Of a stretch of 64,000 bases of DNA, positions 62,822 through 64,000 are shown piece after piece. The DNA is from Polydactylus sextarius. Its lineage: Eukaryota; Chordata; Actinopteri; Polynemidae. Below the pieces are notes generated by a model that did no database searches, was not told where the DNA came from, and saw nothing but the letters and a program-made list of their open reading frames with translations. Numbering within the stretch: position 1 is the stretch's first letter; each line of letters opens with the position of its first letter. The stretch spans positions 2,288,501 to 2,352,500 of the forward strand of contig CM028917.1 in assembly GCA_016801845.1 (NCBI GenBank). Direction: 5' to 3'. The translations under genes and the position numbers were made by a program.

Positions 62822-64000
62822 ACCTTATATTTATAAAAAGATATGTTTTAACATAATACAGATATGTGCTTTAGAGGCTTGGAGAAAGTAATAAGCATAA
62901 TTTCAAGACCATCGATAAACACCCCGTCACATCAGTGTATCATCTGAATACAGATGTGTTGAGCTCTCGCTATTCCCTGACGACTGAATAAAAGGAGATG
63001 AGCAGTGTCCATCGAACAACCCTGTCAAAAGAGACATTCAGATTGTTCTGCGGTTTTTGCCAATCAAAGCCTCAGGGATTCAAAGGAGAGTCTCATTTTT
63101 CTTTTCTCTCCTTCGTTGGAAAATCATAAATAAGTCAAAGTCATTGACATGCAGAGGAATAAACCACTCAGAGGTGAGGAGCAGGACGATGGACAGAAAT
63201 GACTGTGAACGCAGAGTCAGCTTCACAGAGATCGTCATGACGATGGTGTCGTCTCTCAGACATTTATGAGCGACAGAAATGCTCGTCTCTTGATGTTGGC
63301 TCTCAACAAGGGGATATTTTATGGGAATACATTATTTCGGCCGTTGGAAATCTTATGAGCTGAAGGGGGAGAAAACCCAGACGAACGGAGAGCAGCAGGT
63401 TTTACTGAATCTTGGCTGAAGAGAATAGAGATAAAACTGCACCACTTCAGATCTCATCGTGTGTCAAATTTCTATTGAGCATAATATCCAAACATAACTT
63501 CAAATATGAAACCATGTTTTATGTAACTCATGTTATATACTGATCATCCAGAACACACCTGACTAATATTATATGGATTATACGAAGCCTGGACTCCACA
63601 AGAACATGAATGAAACGTGATGATTAACTGTAAATGCTTCACCATCCCAATACAAATTTGTATCCGTATCTGTCCCCACCCCTCAACTCCACACATGCAC
63701 CTATTGATATTTGCACAAAATTTGTATCAAATGATGTGTCCTCCAGTTTTGCTTGTAAGTAGATATACAATAAATCTCACACTTCGTCATCCCTCCACCA
63801 TCTTATCCTCTGTGTTTCTGGTGCTGGGTGATGACATCAGTGTTCAAACTCATGAGTTTTGGCAAAAAACTCTATGAACTCTGATCTGTCTGTTCCCACT
63901 TGCAAAGTTACAATGCAGATATGATAGAACCACACATAAAAATGAAATCAAATGAATTGGATATGCACGTTCACACAGTCACAATCTTTCTTCATAAACT

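Larger units (their letters stand above)
61433..64000. other. Non-coding right edge
   Basis: No gene recognised. It holds the (GT)n and (AT)n tracts listed separately and AT-rich unique sequence to the window end. Confidence 0.45.

Overview
The window looks like a teleost fish genome, probably a spiny-rayed (percomorph) species. The reasons are one spliced vertebrate gene exon with a CpG-rich promoter, abundant (CA)n, (TA)n and trinucleotide microsatellites, and relics of repeat families typical of fish: L2/CR1-type LINEs, Tc1-like transposons, a tRNA-derived SINE, a hAT-like MITE and several short repeats. About 60 kb carries no recognisable protein-coding sequence. Nothing looks prokaryotic and I see no operon, phage or CRISPR array.

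The only gene I can defend is the first coding exon of a Shisa-family (CKAMP/AMPA-receptor auxiliary) membrane protein, on the minus strand at 2774-3327. It most resembles shisa6, with shisa7 as the alternative. It encodes a signal peptide, a short extracellular linker, the cysteine-rich Shisa domain and the single transmembrane helix, and it ends at a splice donor. The cytoplasmic tail lies in exons beyond the left edge, so positions 1-2773 are intron 1. To the right (upstream of the gene) are a CpG-rich 5' region, a near-perfect RE1/NRSE site for the neuronal silencer REST at 3698-3718, a possible non-coding 5' exon ending in a GTAAGT donor at 3895, and a polypyrimidine/G-quadruplex promoter block at about 3976-4056.

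From 4.1 kb to 64 kb the window reads as an upstream gene desert. Its clearest insertions are:
- a decayed LINE reverse-transcriptase piece at 6.3-6.8 kb;
- a Tc1-like transposase remnant at 19.3-19.9 kb;
- two copies of a tRNA-SINE at 26.0 and 28.9 kb;
- a hAT-like MITE at 30.0-30.5 kb;
- a 5'-truncated L2-like LINE at 34.1-35.4 kb bracketed by a 101-bp direct repeat;
- old LINE fragments at 39.8 and 52.4 kb;
- a Tc1-like 3' end at 52.6-52.8 kb;
- three copies of a short repeat that can carry a CTCF-like motif (10.0, 28.5 and 56.2 kb).

Between these are unique stretches. Several are rich in homeodomain-type TAATTA/ATTA words and free of repeats, and could be conserved enhancers of the shisa gene or of a neighbour outside the window. 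That cannot be shown without a cross-species alignment. I found no convincing undescribed biological system. The most interesting observations are the RE1 site at the neuronal gene's promoter and the unusually long duplication flanking the LINE.
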